64,000 nt of DNA, taken from contig NZ_PPXG01000001.1 of NCBI RefSeq assembly GCF_002909485.1, positions 372,001-436,000 on the forward strand, in the 5' to 3' direction. The first letter of the stretch is position 1; each line of letters begins with the position of its first letter. Origin of the DNA: Stutzerimonas stutzeri. GTDB taxonomy: Bacteria; Pseudomonadota; Gammaproteobacteria; Pseudomonadales; Pseudomonadaceae. Below the pieces are notes generated by a model. The model worked only from the letters and a program-made list of their open reading frames with translations. It was not told the origin of the DNA and made no database searches. Position numbers and translations under genes: made by a program. This document shows, one piece after another, positions 42,603 through 52,249 of this stretch.

Positions 42603-43208
42603 ATGCGAAGTTGGCTGAAATGCGGGGCTCTGGCGCTGCTGTGCTGGACTCAGGGAGCCCTGGCCGGAACCGTTCTGGTGGTCGGGGATAGTATCAGCGC
42701 CGCTTTCGGGCTGGAAACAAGCCAGGGCTGGGTGCATCTGCTACAGGAGCGTCTGGTCGAAGAGGATGAATCATGGCGGGTAGTGAATGCCTCGATCAGC
42801 GGCGACACCACGGCTGGCGGGCTCGCGCGGCTCGATCCACTGCTTGCTGAGCACACGCCTGAGGTGGTCATTTTGGAGCTCGGTGGCAACGATGGCTTGC
42901 GCGGCCAGGCTCCAGGGCAATTGAAACAGAATCTTGCCGAAATGATTGATCGCAGCCGTGATGCAGGTGCGCAAGTGTTGTTACTGGGCATGCGCATGCC
43001 ACCCAATCTCGGGCAGCGTTACACCCGCGCTTTCGCTGACGCGTTCGACTCGCTCGCTGCCGAGAAAACTGTCGCCTATGTGCCATTCCTGCTCGAGGGT
43101 GTTGGCGGTGTCGCGGGCATGATGCAGGCCGATGGTATTCACCCGACTGCCGAGGCGCAGGATCTACTGCTCAAGACAGTCTGGCCGGTGCTCAAACCCT
43201 TGCTTTGA
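42603..43208 (+). CDS. tesA: Periplasmic thioesterase/arylesterase TesA
   Basis: 201 aa SGNH/GDSL hydrolase with a signal peptide (about 1-21, ending GALAG). Block I is GDSISAAFG with the catalytic Ser, block III has GGNDGLRG, and block V is DGIHPTAEAQ with Asp and His. It is a periplasmic acyl-CoA thioesterase, lysophospholipase and arylesterase. The gene order ybbP-ybbA/tesA matches E. coli. Confidence 0.93.
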   Translation: MRSWLKCGALALLCWTQGALAGTVLVVGDSISAAFGLETSQGWVHLLQERLVEEDESWRVVNASISGDTTAGGLARLDPLLAEHTPEVVILELGGNDGLRGQAPGQLKQNLAEMIDRSRDAGAQVLLLGMRMPPNLGQRYTRAFADAFDSLAAEKTVAYVPFLLEGVGGVAGMMQADGIHPTAEAQDLLLKTVWPVLKPLL

Positions 43209-43251
43209 GGCGTGCGCGCAGCTACTGTCGCGCCCTCGATTGGAGCCTCAG

Positions 43252-43533
43252 ATGTCGCGCTCAGCCAGGACCCTTTACGCTTATCGAATCATCGTGCCGG
43301 ACGAACAGTACGACATGTTCGCCTGCCGCGAAAATCGACTGCATCTGGCGTCACGGCAGCTTGAGCTGAGCGGCAATGCCGACCGTACGCTATGCGGTGG
43401 TTTGCTGCCGGCGCAGCCTCGCTGGAGGGAACTGGAGCGCGCGATGCTCAAGGATCGGCAGCTGTGCCCCAACTGCCGGCAACTGCTGGAAGCACGACGC
43501 AAGGGCCTTCCGTCCGCCACTGCTGCCTGGTAG
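43252..43533 (+). CDS. Small conserved-looking protein with a CxxC motif
   Basis: 93 aa, no signal peptide. An aromatic and charged N-terminal half (LYAYRIIVPDEQYDMFACRENRLHL) is followed by a CPNC motif near residue 73 and a lone Cys at about 46 in LCGG. This could bind a metal. I do not recognise the family. The ATG at 43252 is used because the frame upstream lacks a ribosome-binding site; the site before this start is weak (GGAG at 43242). It lies 43 bp after tesA. Confidence 0.6.
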   Translation: MSRSARTLYAYRIIVPDEQYDMFACRENRLHLASRQLELSGNADRTLCGGLLPAQPRWRELERAMLKDRQLCPNCRQLLEARRKGLPSATAAW

Positions 43534-43600
43534 CTCAAGTTTCGCTCGGTTCAAGTACAATCGCTCCATTTCCATAATCCAAATCTTCAAGGATTTCTGA

Positions 43601-44566
43601 ATGCTCTCGCGCGCGTTTGCAGTCGCCTCCTGTTTGTCATTCGCTGCTTTGCTTTCGGCAGGCACCAGTGCGGCGCTCGAGCTGCCGCTGCCGCCCGAGG
43701 GTGACGATATCGTCGGTCAGATTCAGGTCATCAAGGCCAAATATGAAGACACCTTCGCCGCCATTGGTGAGACCTATGACCTAGGTTACCTTGAGCTGGT
43801 GGCTGCCAACCCGGGCGTCGACCCCTGGCTGCCCGGTGAGGGCACCGACATCATTCTGCCGACCCGTTTCATCCTGCCGCCAGGTCCTCGTGAAGGGATC
43901 GTGATCAATATTGCCGAGTACCGTCTGTACTACTACCCGGAAGGCAAGAACGTCGTGCATACCTTCCCGCTTGGCATCGGCCGTGAGGGCTGGGGATCAC
44001 CCGTTGGCAATACCCGTATTTCTGCCATGACCAGTAACCCCGCCTGGTATCCGCCTCAGTCGATTCGTGATGAGCACGCAGCTGACGGTGACCCGTTACC
44101 CAGGGTGGTACCGCCGGGCCCGGATAACCCGCTCGGACCTTACAAGATGACCCTGGCGCTGCCGGGATACCTGATCCATGGTTCGAACAAGAAGTTCGGT
44201 ATTGGCATGCGCGTCAGCCACGGCTGTTTCCGCATGCTCAATCACAACGTGCTCGAGCTGTCGAAGATGGTCAAGGTTGGCACGCCGGTACGGATCGTCG
44301 ACGAGCCTTACAAGTTCGGTATCAGTGACGGCAAGGTTTATCTCGAGGCCCATGCGCCGCTGGAAGATGGCGATCAGAAGACGCTCACGCTTATGGATAA
44401 GCATGCCGTTGTCATCAATACGCTGCTCAAACGCGACGAGGCCGCTGGCAAGCTGCATCTGGACTGGGAAATGGTGCGCGAGATAATCGCCGGCGAGGAC
44501 GGCTTGCCGATTCAGATCGCCGAACAGCGGAGCGAAGTAGTTGCCCATGAGGAACAGTTGTTCTGA
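43601..44566 (+). CDS. L,D-transpeptidase (ErfK/YbiS family)
   Basis: 321 aa. A signal peptide (about 1-25) is followed by a LysM-like domain (about 40-93, IKAKYEDTFAAIGETYDLGYLELVAANPGVDPWLPG) and a YkuD catalytic domain. The motif IHGSNKKFGIGMRVSHGCFRM supplies the nucleophilic Cys. It cross-links peptidoglycan or attaches the Braun-type lipoprotein. The OprI gene lies directly next to it, convergent, so anchoring OprI to peptidoglycan is an attractive role, though inferred. Confidence 0.93.
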   Translation: MLSRAFAVASCLSFAALLSAGTSAALELPLPPEGDDIVGQIQVIKAKYEDTFAAIGETYDLGYLELVAANPGVDPWLPGEGTDIILPTRFILPPGPREGIVINIAEYRLYYYPEGKNVVHTFPLGIGREGWGSPVGNTRISAMTSNPAWYPPQSIRDEHAADGDPLPRVVPPGPDNPLGPYKMTLALPGYLIHGSNKKFGIGMRVSHGCFRMLNHNVLELSKMVKVGTPVRIVDEPYKFGISDGKVYLEAHAPLEDGDQKTLTLMDKHAVVINTLLKRDEAAGKLHLDWEMVREIIAGEDGLPIQIAEQRSEVVAHEEQLF

Positions 44567-44584
44567 TGGCCAAGCTGAGGGTAT

Positions 44585-44617
44585 AAAAAAAGCCGACCTG
44601 AAAGGTCGGCTTTTTTT
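44585..44617. terminator. Bidirectional terminator between the L,D-transpeptidase and oprI genes
   Basis: A perfect 15-bp inverted repeat (44585-44599 with 44603-44617) has a GAA loop. It has seven A/T pairs at each end, so it gives a U-tract in both directions. Confidence 0.95.
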
Positions 44618-44629
44618 ATTTCTACAAGC

Positions 44630-44884
44630 TTACTTGCGGCTAGCGCGTTCCAGCATACGCAGAGCACGCTCGTTGGCTTCGTCAGCAGTCTGCTGAGCCT
44701 TCTGAGCGGCGGCCATAGCTTCGTCGGCCTTGCTGTACGCTTCGTCAGCGCGAGCTTGGGCGCGGGCAGCGGCGTCTTCAGTCGCGGTCAGGCGAGCTTC
44801 GCTTTCTTTAGTCATGCTGTTGCTGCAACCGGTAGCCAGAACTGCGGCCAGAGCCAGAGCAGAGAATTTCAGAACGTTGTTCAT
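44630..44884 (-). CDS. oprI: Major outer-membrane lipoprotein OprI
   Basis: 84 aa. A lipoprotein signal peptide ends in the lipobox LATGCSN, with lipidation at the Cys. A long alanine-rich heptad-repeat helix follows (trimeric coiled coil), ending ERASRK with a C-terminal Lys for peptidoglycan attachment. This matches Pseudomonas OprI (83 aa). The ATG at 44884 is chosen because it starts the signal peptide; the frame extends further only by chance. Confidence 0.96.
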   Translation of the reverse strand: MNNVLKFSALALAAVLATGCSNSMTKESEARLTATEDAAARAQARADEAYSKADEAMAAAQKAQQTADEANERALRMLERASRK

Positions 44885-44945
44885 CTTGTTCCCCTCAAGG
44901 TGGAAATCCATAAAGCAACTTCCGTTATGGAAAGTTTGCGCGCAC

Positions 44946-44973
44946 ATACTACCTATAACTTAGCTTAAGTAAA
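44946..44973 (-). promoter_or_regulatory. Putative oprI promoter
   Basis: The minus strand has -35-like TTTACT (44968-44973) and -10 TAGTAT (44946-44951) with a 16-bp spacer, in an AT-rich stretch that stands out from its surroundings. The leader would be about 55 nt. The remaining 44974-45275 (about 300 bp) shows no supportable gene. Confidence 0.5.
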
Positions 44974-45275
44974 CGGAGGCGATGGTAGCGCTTCGGCTTT
45001 TTTTTCCGGAACCGCCTTCAGTTAAGCACTCATGCCGGCAAGTTGGATGAAAAACATCCAGCGCAAGTCATTTACATAGGCTTCGTAGTTGCCAGATTCT
45101 CCGATTGACCGAAAGTTCCTGATCTTCGGTGCGCAAATACTGCTCAACGGGAGGCTGGTCGAATCGGATGGAAACGGGTAGAAAGACAATCCAAAGCATC
45201 TTTGGCGGCAGCTGAGTGTCATCACCGCAGCCAACCGAGAACAAGAAGACAGGACAACCCTGCTAAGGAGTTGAA

Positions 45276-45569
45276 ATGAGCGATATGGTGCAGGTTCACC
45301 ACGACCTGGCTGGTCATCGCTTCGAGGCTCAGATCGAAGGCCATTGCGCCTACCTGGCGTATATGGATCTGGGCAAGCAGACCTTGGACATATATCGCAC
45401 CTTCGTGCCGGATGCTCTGCGCGGGCGTGGCATTGCGGCGGTGCTTGCGCAACACGCGCTCGAATATGCCGAGCGAGAGGGTTATCAGGTGATCCCGTCG
45501 TGTTCATATGTCGAGCGGTATATCGAACGCAATCGACCAGCGTCGGACCAGGTTGAGTCAAACCCATAA
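45276..45569 (+). CDS. Small GNAT-type N-acetyltransferase
   Basis: 97 aa, YjdJ/Gtn-like single-domain acetyltransferase. The acetyl-CoA loop is VPDALRGRGIAAVLAQHALEYA, followed by a C-terminal strand with CSYVERYIER. The substrate is unknown. It has a GGAGTTG site before the ATG at 45276 and a strong terminator straight after the stop. Confidence 0.85.
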   Translation: MSDMVQVHHDLAGHRFEAQIEGHCAYLAYMDLGKQTLDIYRTFVPDALRGRGIAAVLAQHALEYAEREGYQVIPSCSYVERYIERNRPASDQVESNP

Positions 45570-45570
45570 A

Positions 45571-45596
45571 AAAAACGCCGGGAGACCGGCGTTTTT
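45571..45596. terminator. Bidirectional terminator between GNAT and DAHP synthase genes
   Basis: Stem AAAAACGCCGG (45571-45581) pairs with CCGGCGTTTTT (45586-45596) around a GAGA tetraloop. There are A and T runs on both sides, serving the two convergent genes. Confidence 0.93.
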
Positions 45597-45600
45597 CGTT

Positions 45601-46677
45601 TCAGTCGCGCTGCCGTCTGGGCAACACATCCTTGAGCTTGTCGTGCATGCTCATCACCGCTTTCTCGGTGGTTTCCCAATCGATACAGGCATCGGTGATC
45701 GATACACCGTACTTGAGATCGCAAAGATCCTTCGGGATCGACTGGTTGCCCCAGCCGAGGTGGCTTTCCACCATAAGGCCGACGATGGAATTGTTGCCTT
45801 CCAGGATCTGGTTGGCGACGTTGTCCATCACCAGCGGTTGCAAGGCAGGGTCCTTGTTGGAGTTGGCGTGACTGCAGTCGATCATGACGTTGGGGCGGAT
45901 GCCGGCCTTGTTCAGCTCCTGCTCGCACACTGCGACGCTGACCGAGTCGTAGTTGGGCTTGCCATTACCGCCGCGAAGCACAACGTGGCCATAATTGTTG
46001 CCCTTGGTGGTGACGATGGACACTCCGCCGGACTGGTTGATACCGAGGAAGCGGTGTGGGCTGGAAACCGACTGCAGGGCGTTGATAGCCACGGTCAGGC
46101 TGCCGTCGGTGCCATTCTTGAAGCCGACCGCCGAGGACAGGCCCGACGCCATCTCACGGTGCGTCTGGGATTCGGTGGTCCGGGCGCCAATGGCCGACCA
46201 GCTGATCAGATCCTGCAGATACTGCGGGGAAATTGGATCAAGCGCTTCGGTCGCAGTGGGTAGGCCCATCTCGGCGAGATCGAGCAGCAACTTGCGGCCG
46301 ATGTGCAGGCCGTCCTGGATCTTGAACGAGTCGTCCATGTAAGGATCGTTGATCAGACCTTTCCAGCCGACGGTGGTGCGTGGCTTCTCGAAATACACCC
46401 GCATGACGAGGAACAGACTGTCCGAAACCTTTTCCGCCAACACCTTTAGCCGCTCGGCGTACTCGTGGGCGGCCTTCAGGTCGTGAATGGAGCAAGGCCC
46501 GATCACTATGAACAGGCGGTGATCCTTGCCGTCGAGAATGTCGCGTACGACCTGGCGCCCGTGGGATACGGTCTGCAGCGCGGAGGCGGTCAGCGGGATT
46601 TCACGCTTCAGTTGCTCCGGCGTGATCAGGGTCACATTGGAGGCAACGTTAAGATCGTCGATTGGTAAATCAGCCAT
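45601..46677 (-). CDS. 3-deoxy-D-arabino-heptulosonate 7-phosphate synthase, class I (AroF/G/H type)
   Basis: 358 aa class I DAHP synthase. It condenses phosphoenolpyruvate and erythrose 4-phosphate in the first step of aromatic amino acid synthesis. Typical blocks are IGPCSIHD, VMRVYFEKPRTTVGWKGL, GARTTESQTHREMASG, KNGTDG and DCSHANSNKD, which include the metal and substrate ligands. Which feedback inhibitor applies (Phe, Tyr or Trp) cannot be read safely from the sequence. Monocistronic, with a shared terminator at its 3' end. Confidence 0.94.
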   Translation of the reverse strand: MADLPIDDLNVASNVTLITPEQLKREIPLTASALQTVSHGRQVVRDILDGKDHRLFIVIGPCSIHDLKAAHEYAERLKVLAEKVSDSLFLVMRVYFEKPRTTVGWKGLINDPYMDDSFKIQDGLHIGRKLLLDLAEMGLPTATEALDPISPQYLQDLISWSAIGARTTESQTHREMASGLSSAVGFKNGTDGSLTVAINALQSVSSPHRFLGINQSGGVSIVTTKGNNYGHVVLRGGNGKPNYDSVSVAVCEQELNKAGIRPNVMIDCSHANSNKDPALQPLVMDNVANQILEGNNSIVGLMVESHLGWGNQSIPKDLCDLKYGVSITDACIDWETTEKAVMSMHDKLKDVLPRRQRD

Positions 46678-46939
46678 TTGTTACTCGTCAGAGATCACGG
46701 GAGCCGTCCGCCAGCCATCCCGGTGCGGCGGAACATAGCGTGAGGGCGCAGCGGGGAAACGGAACCTTAGCGCTAAAGGGCGAAATCGACAACGAGATTG
46801 ATGGCCTATTGCGGCGTTCCGCGCGGACAGCCGTTGGCCTGCAGGGTGCGCTGCTGGGACGCTAGGCGTCGTGCTGCTATCGTTTGGTTTTTCAACTGGT
46901 TGGCGCGGTGACGCGACCATCCTTCTATCTGGAGTGCTT

Positions 46940-47896
46940 ATGTCTGCAGCGAGCCCACGTATCGGCATCGTCGGCACTGGTGCCATCGGTGGTTTCTACG
47001 GTCTTATGCTGGCGCGCGCCGGCTACGATGTGCACTTTCTGCTACGCAGCGAATACGCCACCGTTCGTGAGCGCGGGCTGCGAGTCAACAGTGCCGTTCA
47101 CGGACCGTTGGCATTGGAGCAGCCGCAGGTCTACCGCGATGTCTCGCAAATGCCGCGATGCAACTGGTTGCTGGTGGGAGCGAAAAGCACGAGCAATGCG
47201 GCGCTGGCGCCGATCATCGCGCAGCTGGCTGCTCCTGATTGCAAGGTCGTGGTGTTGCAGAACGGCTTGGGTGTGGAGGATGCCCTCAGGCCGTTGCTGC
47301 CTGAAAGCGTGCATCTGTTGGGCGGGCTGTGCGCGATCTGCGCTCATCGCTCTGCACCCGGTGTGGTCGAGCATCAGGCACTTGGCGGGGTTAATCTCGG
47401 CTATCACTCCGGGCCTGCGGGTGCAGAAGAGCAGGCGCAGCTCGCTGTGCTGAACGAGATGGCCGAGATGTTCCGACAGGCTGGGGTGGACTCCGCTCCG
47501 ATGCCCAGCTTGGCGCAGGCACGCTGGATGAAGCTGGTGTGGAACGTACCGTTCAATGGCCTATCCGCGCTGCTGAATGCGGGCACTGAAGCGCTGCTTG
47601 GCGATAGTCACGCCCGTGTGCAGATCAAGGCCATCATGCAGGAAGTGTGTGCGGCTGCGCGGGCGCTGGGCTGTTCATTGCCCGAGGATTTTCCTGAAAA
47701 GCTGTTGATGGGCACAGCACGTATGCCCGATTACCTGCCAAGCATGTATCACGACCGAATCCAGTGCCGGCCGATGGAGCTCGAGGCCATCTACGAGGCA
47801 CCGCTTGCTGCCGCGGCGCAGGCGGGCGTTTCGATGCCTCGGACGGAAATGCTGTACCACATGTTGCGCTTTCTAGAGGCTAATGGTCAGGGCTGA
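46940..47896 (+). CDS. panE: 2-dehydropantoate 2-reductase-like protein (ApbA/PanE)
   Basis: 318 aa. The N-terminal Rossmann motif is GIVGTGAIGGFYGLMLARAG. The NADPH-binding loop, the VVLQNGLGVED segment and the helical C-terminal domain with WMKLVWNVPFNGLSAL (catalytic Lys region) match ketopantoate reductases. The enzyme reduces 2-dehydropantoate in pantothenate synthesis, although Pseudomonas genomes often carry several paralogues, so the specific role is less certain than the fold. The start at 46940 has GGAG nine bases upstream. Confidence 0.85.
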   Translation: MSAASPRIGIVGTGAIGGFYGLMLARAGYDVHFLLRSEYATVRERGLRVNSAVHGPLALEQPQVYRDVSQMPRCNWLLVGAKSTSNAALAPIIAQLAAPDCKVVVLQNGLGVEDALRPLLPESVHLLGGLCAICAHRSAPGVVEHQALGGVNLGYHSGPAGAEEQAQLAVLNEMAEMFRQAGVDSAPMPSLAQARWMKLVWNVPFNGLSALLNAGTEALLGDSHARVQIKAIMQEVCAAARALGCSLPEDFPEKLLMGTARMPDYLPSMYHDRIQCRPMELEAIYEAPLAAAAQAGVSMPRTEMLYHMLRFLEANGQG

Positions 47897-48064
47897 CGCA
47901 AAGATTGGGCTCGATTTCGCCGCGCTGCTAAGCTCATCCAGCAGCGGTGACCACCCTGACCAAAGGTCGCACAGCAAAAAGTTTGCGGAAGATCTATCAT
48001 TCGCCGGTGAACCTTTCATCTGGTTATAAGTGTTGCGGCGAGCGCGATGGCGCCTTTGCCTTGA

Positions 48065-49048
<984 letters not shown>

Positions 49049-49141
49049 TCGGTGACGGCAGGTCGGTCCTGGTACCCAACCTGCTGCACTCGTTTTTTCC
49101 GATCCGATGGCTAGCGCCGCTGGGCCAGGCTGATCTTCATA

Positions 49142-49876
49142 TCAGTTCTTAGCGATCAGATTGCCGGCGTGCAAGCCACATTCTTTATGAGTCGCTTCTT
49201 CCCACCACCAGCGGCCCTCGCGCTCGTGCTGGTTGGGCAGGACCGGACGGGTGCAGGGTTCGCAGCCAATGCTGATGAACCCGCGCTCGTGCAGGCTGTT
49301 GAAGGGGAGTTCGAGCATGCGGATGTAACCCCAGACTTCCTCGCTGGTCATCTGCGCCAACGGATTGAACTTGTACAGCGCGTTTTCCGGCGTCGAAAAC
49401 GCTGAGTCGAGTTCCAGCACCGGTACTTGGCTGCGTGTGCCCGGGCTCTGATCGCGACGCTGGCCGGTGGCCCAGGCGCGGACGGTCGTCAGCTTGCGCC
49501 GCAACGGCTCGATCTTGCGAATCCCGCAGCATTCGCCGTGACCGTCGCGGTAGAAGCTGAACAGGCCTTTCTCGTTCACCAGGGGCTGCAGAAGTGCCGG
49601 GTCCGGCGTCATGATCTCGATAGCGATGCCGTAGTGCTCGCGTACCTGCTCGATGAACCGGTAGGTCTCACTGTGGAGGCGGCCGGTATCAAGGGTGAAT
49701 ACTTTGACGTTTTTGTTGAGTTTCCAGGCCATGTCGAGCAACACCACGTCCTCGGCGCCGCTGAAGGAAATCCACAGGTCATCACCGAACAGGTCGAAGG
49801 CGAGTTTTAAAACGTCTTGCGGGGACTTCTCGGCGTAGGCGGCGGCCAACGCAGCAACGTCGATAGATGGGCTCAT
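49142..49876 (-). CDS. cysH: Adenylylsulfate (APS) reductase CysH
   Basis: 244 aa. The PP-loop [11 protein letters not shown] binds the nucleotide. The [4Fe-4S] cysteines are the CC pair 116-117 and CEPC 205-208, and the catalytic Cys233 is in KECGLH. The cluster-binding cysteines mark it as the bacterial APS-type reductase rather than the PAPS enzyme. It reduces activated sulfate to sulfite with thioredoxin. Probably regulated by CysB encoded alongside. Confidence 0.96.
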   Translation of the reverse strand: MSPSIDVAALAAAYAEKSPQDVLKLAFDLFGDDLWISFSGAEDVVLLDMAWKLNKNVKVFTLDTGRLHSETYRFIEQVREHYGIAIEIMTPDPALLQPLVNEKGLFSFYRDGHGECCGIRKIEPLRRKLTTVRAWATGQRRDQSPGTRSQVPVLELDSAFSTPENALYKFNPLAQMTSEEVWGYIRMLELPFNSLHERGFISIGCEPCTRPVLPNQHEREGRWWWEEATHKECGLHAGNLIAKN

Positions 49877-50064
49877 CAGGCGGCTTCCTTATAGATAACG
49901 GCGCTTTGGCGCTCTGAGGCGGCGGATGGTAGCAAACGGCGGTTATGCCGCTAAATAACGTTTAGATACGCTGATCAGCTGCTTCGGGTATAAGCCTTGC
50001 GTTGCTTCGGTTGCGTGCTGCCGTTAGAGTGCCGCCTTCAATTTTCTGCATTGAGGAGTGGCCC

Positions 50065-50682
50065 GTGGAAATAGCCTGTCTCGACCTGGAAGGTGTGCTG
50101 GTTCCGGAAATCTGGATCGCCTTTGCCGAGGCCACCGGAATCGAATCGCTCCGGGCGACCACGCGGGACATTCCCGATTACGACGTGCTGATGAAGCAGC
50201 GTCTTCGCATTCTCGATGAACACGGCCTGAAGCTCGCCGATATCCAGAAGGTGATTGCAACTCTGAAGCCACTGGAAGGCGCACCGGAGTTCGTCGACTG
50301 GCTGCGCGAGCGCTTTCAGGTGGTGATCCTCTCGGACACTTTCTACGAGTTCTCGCAGCCGCTGATGCGTCAGCTGGGTTTTCCGACGCTGCTTTGCCAC
50401 CGCCTGATCACCGACGAAACCGATCGTGTCGTGGATTATCAGCTGCGCCAGAAGGACCCCAAGCGTCAGTCGGTCATCGCGCTGAAAAGCCTCTACTACC
50501 GCGTGATTGCCGCTGGCGACTCCTACAACGACACCACCATGCTCAGCGAAGCCCATGCCGGCATCCTGTTCCATGCGCCGGATAACGTCATCGCTGAGTT
50601 CCCGCAGTTCCCTGCGGTGCATACCTTCGATGAGCTGAAGCAGGAATTCCTCAAGGCGTCGAACCGCAAACTGGCGCTCTGA
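50065..50682 (+). CDS. thrH: Phosphoserine/homoserine phosphotransferase ThrH
   Basis: 205 aa HAD-family enzyme. Motif I CLDLEGVLVPE, motif II LSDTFYE and motif IV AAGDSYND match P. aeruginosa ThrH closely. It dephosphorylates phosphoserine and can transfer the phosphate to homoserine. The start is GTG at 50065, chosen because a GAGGAG site precedes it and the product then begins exactly like ThrH; a longer ATG/GTG frame to 50002 is discarded. Confidence 0.95.
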   Translation: MEIACLDLEGVLVPEIWIAFAEATGIESLRATTRDIPDYDVLMKQRLRILDEHGLKLADIQKVIATLKPLEGAPEFVDWLRERFQVVILSDTFYEFSQPLMRQLGFPTLLCHRLITDETDRVVDYQLRQKDPKRQSVIALKSLYYRVIAAGDSYNDTTMLSEAHAGILFHAPDNVIAEFPQFPAVHTFDELKQEFLKASNRKLAL

Positions 50683-50724
50683 TACAGCGACAAGGTGCAG
50701 GCAAAAGCGGCAGGAAACAGGCAG

Positions 50725-50742
50725 GGTGGGCTTCGGCCCACC
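50725..50742. terminator. UUCG-capped hairpin between thrH and pabB
   Basis: GGTGGGC (50725-50731) and GCCCACC (50736-50742) enclose a TTCG tetraloop closed by C-G, an exceptionally stable RNA hairpin. There is no T-run. It is likely to mark the 3' ends of the two convergent transcripts. Confidence 0.6.
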
Positions 50743-50849
50743 AAATCCAGGCCTGTCGCACGTTGTCCGGTGACACTGCGCAATATAGGAGGCGGCAGGT
50801 TTTAAAAAGCTTGGCAGATGCTTGTGCGTGCCACTGATTGGCTTGCAGC

Positions 50850-52190
50850 TTAGAGCCCTTCCAGCGTTCTCATCAGAACGCTCACCTTGTCGATCGATTC
50901 CTGGTACTCCGCTTGCCAATCGGAATCGGCGACGATACCGCCGCCGCCCCAGCAGCTGGCTTGCCCATCCCGGATGAGCAGTGTGCGAATGGCGATGGAA
51001 CTGTCCATTTCTCCTCTGATATCGATGTACAGCAGCGATCCGCAATAGATAGAGCGGCGAGTGGGCTCCAGCTCGTCGATGATCTGCATCGCGCGGATCT
51101 TCGGCGCCCCTGTGATCGAGCCGCCGGGAAAGCTGCCAGCCAGGAGATCGAATGCATCGTGGTTGTCGGCCAATTCACCGGTCACGCAGCTCACCAGATG
51201 ATGGACGTTGGGGTAGCTTTCCAAGGCGAACAGCTGCGGAACACGCACGCTGCCGATCCGACAGCTGCGGCCAAGGTCGTTGCGCAGGAGGTCGACGATC
51301 ATCAGATTCTCGGCTCGATCCTTTTCGCTGGCGAGCAGCGCTTGCGCTTGTGCGGCGTCGCTGCGCTCGTCCGCACCGCGTGGCCGGGTGCCCTTGATCG
51401 GACGAGTTTCCACATGGCCCTGGTGCAAACGCAGGAAGCGCTCCGGCGACAGACTGGCTATCACGCCTTCGTCCAGCGTTAGGAATCCGGCATAAGGTGT
51501 TGGGCAGGCCTCGCGCAGTGCCCGATAGGCGGCCCAGGAGTCGCCCGAACAGCCGGCGCGGAAACGCTGAGTGAAGTTGACCTGGTAGCAGTCGCCGGCC
51601 TGGATGTAGGCCTGAATGCGCTCAATGCCGTTCCGGTACGTGTCGACACTCAGATCGGCAGCGAAACGGCTGTGCAGCGTGAATGGAGCATTTTCGACGG
51701 TGGTGCCCGAATCGAACAGCGTGATCAGCCGCATCTGTTCGGCGGCAGTCGTCGCTGGGTGAAACATTAACTGACTGGTCCGCCTTTGGTGATCGCTGAT
51801 CAGCGCCCAGCCATAAAGGCCAAAACGCGCCAGTGGCAGACCGTTGTCGTCGATGGCGCGCTGGGGAAGGGTCTCGAGGCGTGTACCGAAGTCGTAGCTC
51901 AAAAGGCCGATCAGCCCACCGGCAAACGGCAGCTCGCAGTCCTCGGGCAGCTCTGCGGAGCCCAGTCCGCGCAATGCCTGGCGCAAGCGCTGGAAGAAAT
52001 CACGTCCTGATTCATCGTCGCGTGGCTCGTGCACAGCCAGCGGCCAGGCGCTGAGAATGTCGAAGCGTCCGCGTTCGGCTTTTGGCCTGCCGGAATCGAG
52101 CAGGACCGCGCTCGGCGCGTGGCGGATGCGTTCGAACCAGTGAGAGGGGTCCGCCTGATAGGGCAGGGCGTGCAGCGTGCAGATGGGCAT
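50850..52190 (-). CDS. pabB: Aminodeoxychorismate synthase component I (PabB)
   Basis: 446 aa chorismate-binding enzyme. The diagnostic PIKGTRPRG (whose Lys is the PabB active-site nucleophile, Ala in anthranilate synthase), DLLRNDLGR, FPGGSITGAPK and GGGGIVADSDWQAEYQE motifs are all present. It makes 4-amino-4-deoxychorismate for folate, using ammonia from PabA. The N-terminal GxxGLLSYD domain is intact. Confidence 0.94.
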   Translation of the reverse strand: MPICTLHALPYQADPSHWFERIRHAPSAVLLDSGRPKAERGRFDILSAWPLAVHEPRDDESGRDFFQRLRQALRGLGSAELPEDCELPFAGGLIGLLSYDFGTRLETLPQRAIDDNGLPLARFGLYGWALISDHQRRTSQLMFHPATTAAEQMRLITLFDSGTTVENAPFTLHSRFAADLSVDTYRNGIERIQAYIQAGDCYQVNFTQRFRAGCSGDSWAAYRALREACPTPYAGFLTLDEGVIASLSPERFLRLHQGHVETRPIKGTRPRGADERSDAAQAQALLASEKDRAENLMIVDLLRNDLGRSCRIGSVRVPQLFALESYPNVHHLVSCVTGELADNHDAFDLLAGSFPGGSITGAPKIRAMQIIDELEPTRRSIYCGSLLYIDIRGEMDSSIAIRTLLIRDGQASCWGGGGIVADSDWQAEYQESIDKVSVLMRTLEGL

Positions 52191-52249
52191 GGGTCAGGTC
52201 GATGAGAGGGCAGCCCGCGAGGATACGCGGGCCATCCGGTTTGCGTCAT

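Noticed and set aside
50850..52190. PabB read as anthranilate synthase TrpE
   Set aside because: It has PIKGT with the active-site Lys, which marks aminodeoxychorismate synthase.
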